From the NCBI GenBank assembly GCA_031292035.1, contig JARLHX010000036.1, positions 1-53,874 of the forward strand: DNA of 53,874 nt. Reading direction: 5' to 3'. The position numbers and the translations under genes are program-made. Positions 49,735-53,874 of the stretch are shown here, one piece after another. How positions within the stretch are numbered: the first letter of the stretch is position 1; every line of letters starts with the position of its first letter. Source of the DNA: Negativicutes bacterium (lineage in GTDB: Bacteria > Bacillota_C > Negativicutes > Sporomusales_B > JARLHX01). The notes beneath the pieces were generated by a model. It was not told where the DNA came from, made no database searches, and worked only from the letters and a program-made list of their open reading frames with translations.

Positions 49735-50151
49735 TTAGCTTTCAGTTTCATTTACTTCTGCGATTACAGAAGTTTTCACCGAGTTTTCTTTTAACCAGGC
49801 GGAAAATTGGGTTTCGTCAATCTCTCCAGCCGCCAGCGCCAACACGGCCGCTGCCGCGTCAGCCTCCGGCGCATCCAGTTCCCAGCCATTGAGCGCGAGA
49901 AACATATAAGCGGCAAGGAAGCCCGTGCGCTTGTTCCCATCCACAAAGGGATGGTTTCTGACAATGCCGGTCGCATAGGCGGCGGCAAGCTCGAAGGCGG
50001 ACGGCTTTTCATATTCGGCCAGGTTTTTCGGCCGCGCGAGCGCGGAGGACAACAGGCCGGAATCCCGAACGCCCTCCGCGCCGCCATGCTCTGCCAGTTG
50101 CTCATCGTGAACGGCAATAATAACTTCTTCTTTAAGCCAGCGCCATTTCAT
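49735..50151 (-). CDS. doc: Doc-type (Fic fold) toxin of a toxin-antitoxin pair
   Basis: A 138-residue death-on-curing toxin. The motif HPFVDGNKRTGF (about residues 67-78) has the active-site His and the phosphate-binding GNKR; Doc proteins phosphorylate elongation factor Tu. Upstream GGAEGVRDSGLLSSALARP is typical of Doc. Its start overlaps the antitoxin stop by 4 bases (ATGA), as expected for a TA operon. Such modules stabilise mobile DNA. Confidence 0.93.
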   Translation of the reverse strand: MKWRWLKEEVIIAVHDEQLAEHGGAEGVRDSGLLSSALARPKNLAEYEKPSAFELAAAYATGIVRNHPFVDGNKRTGFLAAYMFLALNGWELDAPEADAAAAVLALAAGEIDETQFSAWLKENSVKTSVIAEVNETES

Positions 50152-50369
50152 TTTGCCAAAGCTCGCAAAGCGTTCCGATATTTCGCCATGCCCTTGCTTG
50201 CCACGGCAATTTGTTCCTCAAATTCAGGATCGTAAGGCGTCACCGTGAAGCCGTCTTTGGTTTCCGTCAAAAACACCTCATCCCCTTTTTGCACTTTGAG
50301 CCGGTCGGCAACTTCCTTCGGCAAAATGAGGCCAGTCGAATTGCCAATCTGGGTAATTCTCGCTTTCAT
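50148..50369 (-). CDS. AbrB/MazE-type antitoxin
   Basis: A 73-residue antitoxin. ARITQIGNSTGLILPKEVADRLKVQKGDEVFLTETKDGFTV is a SpoVT/AbrB swapped-hairpin DNA-binding domain; the C-terminal tail should block the Doc toxin. The ATG at 50369 follows GGGGGCGATACG. A palindrome lies directly upstream for autorepression. Confidence 0.93.
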   Translation of the reverse strand: MKARITQIGNSTGLILPKEVADRLKVQKGDEVFLTETKDGFTVTPYDPEFEEQIAVASKGMAKYRNALRALAK

Positions 50370-50384
50370 CGTATCGCCCCCTTG

Positions 50385-50424
50385 TGTTATAACTAATGTT
50401 ATAACAGGCTATGGCTATTGTCAA
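50385..50424 (-). promoter_or_regulatory. Toxin-antitoxin promoter and operator
   Basis: TGTTATAAC (50385-50393) and GTTATAACA (50398-50406) are perfect 9-bp arms with a 4-base spacer. TTGACA lies at 50424-50419 on the minus strand, and a TATAAC box within the palindrome gives a 15-base spacer, a little short. Confidence 0.7.
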
Positions 50425-51012
50425 GCACGGTTTAGAATAGTATGGAAAACGGAGAATACTCACTTTAGGAAACACAACCCCTGAAGCCAGGAAGTGCCCG
50501 GCTTTCAGGGGTTGTTAAAAATTATTCGTGTTTCCTTGAACCCCAAGCTACCCGTCCAATATCGCCATTTTGTTCCATGATGGACAGCTAGGTTCCGGGA
50601 ATGTCTTTCTTCCCCAAGACCGACGTTAAAAGCGTCCCAGAATTTTCTAATATGATTTCTTTTATTTGATCTACAAAATTCACAGGCAACACCCTTTTTA
50701 CATTTATGCTTATATTGCAGATCAAATAAGCATAAATGTAAAATATTATTTGTCGGGGTACCACGCCGAATCAATGCTCCCTAAACCGAGCTGGACTTAG
50801 GGCGTATGCGTCTAGAGTGTTGCTAGCAGTCGCCCCATGATCTATATGTAACATAGACTCATTGTGTTACTTTAGTAAACTAATTGTTCCCACGATCAAG
50901 AGGAAACAGCTTAGTTTGGCCTGGTAATGAATGTAATAGAAGTAGACTCTATTACGGATAATATATTACTTTTATTTTCCTGAGCACTCGTGAAATATCC
51001 ATCAGCCATTTC
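50425..51012. other. Gene-free stretch with two hairpins
   Basis: No gene is supported here. A fold-back at 50473-50514 (CAACCCCTGAAGCC against GGCTTTCAGGGGTTG, one bulged base) and a second at 50696-50743 stand out. Short frames in the region lack ribosome sites. Confidence 0.5.
50696..50743. repeat. 18-bp inverted repeat
   Basis: TTTTACATTTATGCTTAT (50696-50713) and its exact reverse complement (50726-50743) flank a 12-base loop. No adjacent gene explains it. Confidence 0.75.
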
Positions 51013-51756
51013 TTATTCCCTCCCAAGGCCCCAGTTACGGTCTGGATCCGACCGGCGGTTGCCCTTGTAGATGCTTTCGGTGCCTTCTGAATGCTTCTGA
51101 CCGTCGCTCCCAGTCCATAAAATAGCCACGGCAGTGTCGCTCGACTTGCCGCTGTTGCTCTTGTGGACAGAGACCGACTTCGCGACCTCGATTCCGGCAA
51201 GCGTCAACTTTCGCTCGCCGTTTATTGGGCCGAACTTGCTCCAGAAGACAGAGTCGAGAAGTTCGTAGCTGAAATCCTTTTCCTCGATATTGCCCGGGTT
51301 TTCCAGCAGGAATTCCCTTCTCGCCTCTTTTTCGGACGCTTCGATTGCTGCCTGCTTGAACATTGGGCCGCTCGCCGCGTACTTGAGTAGTTCCTGCTGA
51401 GGTTCCCCGGCTTTATTGCCGAGTTTCATCTTAAGTGCTTCGGTATTGTAGAGGCGAATAAGCGTCTGTGCTCCTTCCGGGGTGATGCGGATGACCTCAC
51501 TCATCCCCGATTGGTCCTCGACAAATAGCTCCTTCAACTCTTCGGCCTTATAGACGACCGTGCCTATTTGTCCTGTTGGCTCTTGCAAGAAGTCGCCCTC
51601 GACGGCGACCCTTATCTGTGCCTTGGCGTTATTCGGAGCCACACCTGGCAGTAGCTTGAGCGCCTCAGTGAGCGACATGTATTTCAAGTTCTCTCTCCTT
51701 TTGTCCAGAAGAATGTCCAAGGCGTCCTTCGTTTCCGGGACAGCCTTCCTTACCAC
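51013..51756 (-). CDS. Hypothetical protein
   Basis: A possible 247-residue protein I do not recognise. SLTEALKLLPGVAPNNAKAQIRVAVEGDFLQEP could be a small nucleic-acid-binding helix bundle. The middle is helical and charged. The last ~25 residues (SDPDRNWGLGRE) look out of character, so the 3' end may be frameshifted. The start is doubtful: a GTG at 51756 has only a weak ribosome site, and an ATG at 51678 is an alternative. GC content is higher than in the genes to its right and left. It may be a remnant. Confidence 0.45.
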   Translation of the reverse strand: MVRKAVPETKDALDILLDKRRENLKYMSLTEALKLLPGVAPNNAKAQIRVAVEGDFLQEPTGQIGTVVYKAEELKELFVEDQSGMSEVIRITPEGAQTLIRLYNTEALKMKLGNKAGEPQQELLKYAASGPMFKQAAIEASEKEARREFLLENPGNIEEKDFSYELLDSVFWSKFGPINGERKLTLAGIEVAKSVSVHKSNSGKSSDTAVAILWTGSDGQKHSEGTESIYKGNRRSDPDRNWGLGRE

Positions 51757-51907
51757 AGATTCCCTAAACCCACATGATTGTCCGTTATTCCGGGATTTTC
51801 GATATCGATGATGAGAATCCTGCGGAACACGGTCATTTTATTGTTTAAATGCTAAGCAATACATAGTGCGAACACATCTTTTGAATAAGACATTAATATA
51901 ATCAAGA

Positions 51908-52417
51908 TTAAACAATTTGTTTTACTCTTAGCTCTCTCAATATTTTGGCCAACTCGTCCACATAGCGGCCTTGGTTTCCATTACCGGCAAAAGGAATAGC
52001 AAATCTTATCGCGTTGTCAAGTTTAGCTCTGTCACAGGCTTCGCGTACATAGTCCTTTATACTGAGCAAAATCGCGATGACAACATCCGGCTTGTACTCC
52101 GCCAACCTTTTGGCCAACTGAGGGACTCCCGCCTGCCAGCAAGACTTTCTCTCCGTCTTGCCCATGGCATCCACGGGCATCAGGCAAAGATCATCAAGAT
52201 AGCAACCTTTGGCTTCGAAGTAGTCCAGAAAATCATAACCAGATATACCCACTGCGTCATCAAATACCCGGGCGAACGCCTTCTGAGTGTAGCCGCATAA
52301 AGTATCCGCTTTATAAAAAAAGGTACCGGCATCAGGAGCCGACTCCCCTACCAATAGCACTTTTATCCTTTCCGGTTTATAACTTAACCGTATCTGTTCT
52401 ATAGATTTGTCCGACAC
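51908..52417 (-). CDS. Uracil-DNA glycosylase superfamily-like protein
   Basis: A 169-residue protein. The N-terminal IKVLLVGESAPDAGTFFYKADTLCGYTQKAF matches the first strand and loop of UDG-superfamily proteins (GExP-type motif), and FAGNGNQGRY near the end occupies the position of the second motif. Whether it removes bases from DNA is unknown. The GTG at 52417 has GAGG 8 bases upstream. It follows the truncated GIY-YIG gene with a 14-base gap, so the two may be functionally linked. Confidence 0.7.
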   Translation of the reverse strand: MSDKSIEQIRLSYKPERIKVLLVGESAPDAGTFFYKADTLCGYTQKAFARVFDDAVGISGYDFLDYFEAKGCYLDDLCLMPVDAMGKTERKSCWQAGVPQLAKRLAEYKPDVVIAILLSIKDYVREACDRAKLDNAIRFAIPFAGNGNQGRYVDELAKILRELRVKQIV

Positions 52418-52431
52418 CGAAATCACCTCAT

Positions 52432-52907
52432 CTAATTATCATTCAATCCAAATGCGCGACTACCAAGCTTTTTCTTAATTATACCTTCGAGTCTAATAAC
52501 ATCATCTTTTAATGTAGCATTTGGTAAAACACTCAAGATGCTGAATTGGAAGTTCTTATATCTTTCCGGTTCCCTATTTATGAGTTCGATAAGGTTTTTA
52601 TTATTACCATGCTTCGTAGCCACGTACGTACCCCATCTTCCCCATAGACCCTCTTGCCCATAAGCTGACCCCACATACTGTTGTCCATCGGTATTATCAA
52701 GAATTAGATATACTCCATAGATATTGGAAAGCATCATCTTCCACTGGCGATTAGCTTCAGCATTTTGAATAACTTGTTCCAATTCATCAAAACTTAATAA
52801 AACGTCTTGATACCCAGGAAATTCTTTTAGAAATCCGGCTGATCGGATTTCTACGACTTCTTTTCTCAGATCCTTTTGGCACCAACTAATCGTTGCTTTG
52901 CCCCAGT
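52432..52907 (-). pseudogene. GIY-YIG nuclease-family gene, 5' end removed by IS21 insertion
   Basis: About 157 residues remain. The reading frame stays open without a start up to the insertion-sequence border: NWGKATISWCQKDLRKEVVE, IRSAGFLKEFPGYQDVLLSF and on. The GIY-YIG core then follows: IYGVYLILDNTDGQQYVGSAYG, GLWGRWGTYV and a downstream Glu. An internal ATG at 52782 would give 116 residues but lacks a clear ribosome site. The N-terminal part of the protein should lie beyond the IS, outside the window. Confidence 0.8.
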
Positions 52908-52915
52908 TGCGTATT

Positions 52916-52976
52916 CCGGCTTATCCGGACGGCGAATCCGGCAACATCCGGACAGCGTTCCGGCAACATCCGGACA
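52916..52976. repeat. Terminal repeats of the IS21-family element
   Basis: Three repeats begin at 52916, 52938 and 52960, an exact 22-base period; the last two are identical over 17 bases. In IS21 such multiple sites bind the transposase. Confidence 0.85.
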
Positions 52977-53017
52977 CTTGTCGGGCAGTTAGTTCTTAGT
53001 TGATCTAAACCGGTCCG

Positions 53018-53764
53018 TCAGGCGTTGCCAATCATTTTTTCGGCCATGACCTCCCGCATGGACTTTTTGGAGTCCAGCGTCAGGATATAGGCGTTATGTA
53101 TGACTCGATCCATAACGGCATCGGCAATCGTGGGATCAGGGAATAAGTCGTACCACCGGGTGTGGGCGATCTGCCCCGACAGAATGGTGGAGATTTTATT
53201 GTACCTGCTTTCGGCTATTTCAAGAATATCCCTGCTTTCTTCAAGTGTGTATGCTTTAAGACCGATATCATCTAAGATCAAAAGTTTGATGTGTTGTAGT
53301 TGAGCCATGAATTTGGAATACCGGTGTTCGTTCTTGGCATCCTGGATCTCCAGCAGCAGTTCCGGAATCCGATAGTATTTGACGGTCCACTCCTGGCGAC
53401 AGGCGGCACTGCCTAATGCACAGGCAAGATAGGTCTTACCGCTGCCGGTTTTGCCGGAGATCACGATGTTGAGCTTTTGCTCAATAAACGAGCAAGTAGC
53501 CAGTTGGTGAATCATCCTTTTATCGATGGACCGATCTGCCGTGTAATCAATATCTTCGAGAAAAGCATTCAGCCCAAGATTGGCACTTTGTAACAGCCGT
53601 TTGATCCGGGCGTTTTTCTTTGCCAGCCATTCTTTTTCCACCATCATTCCGAGCCGGTCTTCAAAGGTCAGCTCCCTTAGCGATGAATCCGGTTCGCTCA
53701 TCATCTGAGCCATGACTTTCAGCTTCATATCGCGAAGTTTTTCCACCGTGGGATTGTTAAACAC
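53018..53764 (-). CDS. istB: IstB helper ATPase of IS21-family element
   Basis: A 248-residue AAA+ ATPase that assists the IstA transposase in choosing targets. Walker A is SGKTGSGKTYLA, Walker B LLILDDIG, and sensor motifs (STILSGQIAHTRWYDLF, then DAVMDRVIHNA) are intact. The start is GTG at 53764, with GGAGG 8 bases upstream, overlapping the istA stop by 8 bases. Reading from ATG at 53809 would add residues without a ribosome site. The gene appears functional. Confidence 0.95.
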   Translation of the reverse strand: MFNNPTVEKLRDMKLKVMAQMMSEPDSSLRELTFEDRLGMMVEKEWLAKKNARIKRLLQSANLGLNAFLEDIDYTADRSIDKRMIHQLATCSFIEQKLNIVISGKTGSGKTYLACALGSAACRQEWTVKYYRIPELLLEIQDAKNEHRYSKFMAQLQHIKLLILDDIGLKAYTLEESRDILEIAESRYNKISTILSGQIAHTRWYDLFPDPTIADAVMDRVIHNAYILTLDSKKSMREVMAEKMIGNA

Positions 53765-53874
53765 GGAGACCACCTCCCGTGTAAGCACTGCTGCCTCGGA
53801 CATGATCATGCCGGATAATGATTTCGGGATTCTTTTGCGGCCCCTTTGTCGTTACCTGTTTGACGAGGATGGCA
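53757..53874 (-). CDS. istA: IstA transposase of IS21-family element, C-terminal end only
   Basis: The last ~38 residues of a frame run from the window edge to TAA at 53757: KGPQKNPEIIIRHDHVRGSS, then AYTGGGLRV. Its position before and overlapping istB is that of istA. The catalytic DDE domain lies outside the window, so identity rests on gene order. Confidence 0.7.
   Translation of the reverse strand, partial: AILVKQVTTKGPQKNPEIIIRHDHVRGSSAYTGGGLRV

Larger units (their letters stand above)
52908..53874 (-). mobile_element. IS21-family insertion sequence (partial; continues past the window)
   Basis: The element contains istB and the 3' end of istA. Its border is set at TG (52908), just after the broken GIY-YIG frame. 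Terminal repeats typical of the family follow: CCGGCTTATCCGGAC at 52916 and CCGGCAACATCCGGACA at 52938 and 52960, each 22 bases apart. The other end and the target duplication cannot be seen. Confidence 0.88.

Noticed and set aside
50505..50774. 89-codon minus-strand frame with several Cys/His residues
   Set aside because: A zinc-ribbon was considered, but the frame runs through the 18-bp inverted repeat, has no ribosome site, and the Cys spacing is irregular.

Overview
The window looks like a chromosome segment from an anaerobic, endospore-forming Firmicute with two membranes, most likely an acetogenic member of the Sporomusaceae (Negativicutes). The basis is gene content: corrinoid proteins with URO-D-type methyltransferases, an RND efflux pump and an LptA/OstA-like periplasmic protein (both need an outer membrane), a Spo0E-like sporulation phosphatase, and a conjugation system with VirB9/VirB10 core proteins. 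The taxon is inferred; no rRNA or marker gene is present.

Positions 1-17.8 kb, all on the minus strand, form a methyl-group catabolism island. Reading in the direction of transcription: a zinc-type MtaA-like methyltransferase (17.8-16.7 kb), a CdaR/PucR-type regulator, two MFS transporters, a corrinoid protein, a second zinc-type methyltransferase, then a PAS-PAS sigma54 activator. Just downstream of the activator gene is a consensus -24/-12 sigma54 promoter (8483-8498). It should drive a second operon: URO-D protein without the zinc site, MFS transporter, corrinoid protein, DUF1638 protein, then a terminator. An NCS2 permease and a cytoplasmic molybdopterin oxidoreductase with a four-cluster Fe-S partner follow. 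The CdaR-type gene is flanked by two copies of a GTGCA-N3-TGCAC operator.

Positions 18-29.6 kb are core-type genes: NDH-2 NADH dehydrogenase, LptA-like protein, Spo0E-like protein, a 32-residue membrane microprotein, an RND pump (adaptor plus transporter) with a TetR repressor and three matching TetR operators, a MarR regulator with its own operator, a Fur-box-controlled 61-residue membrane protein, LexA-controlled DNA polymerase IV, and a soluble PocR-domain chemoreceptor.

At 30020-30066 lies only the 3' part of a tRNA-Lys(CTT) gene. This is the signature left when an integrative element inserts into a tRNA gene. The element would extend to the right from there, and its far end and integrase are not in the window. 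It carries a probable PD-(D/E)XK-type nuclease gene (30.4-31.8 kb) bordered by IS21-like end repeats, and a complete-looking Trb (P-type) type IV secretion operon (44.2-32.7 kb). That operon includes an unusual fusion of an M23 peptidoglycan hydrolase to a VirB6/TrbL channel protein. A divergent XRE regulator with a 24-bp palindromic operator sits at its head. No relaxase or coupling protein is visible.

Positions 45-53.9 kb are accessory: cupin protein, decayed PadR regulator, FAD oxidoreductase, GntR regulator and BenE-like permease (a small catabolic unit), a 44-bp perfect palindrome, an AbrB-Doc toxin-antitoxin pair, an orphan protein, a uracil-DNA-glycosylase-like protein, and a GIY-YIG gene cut by an IS21-family insertion sequence (istB and the tail of istA) that runs off the window.
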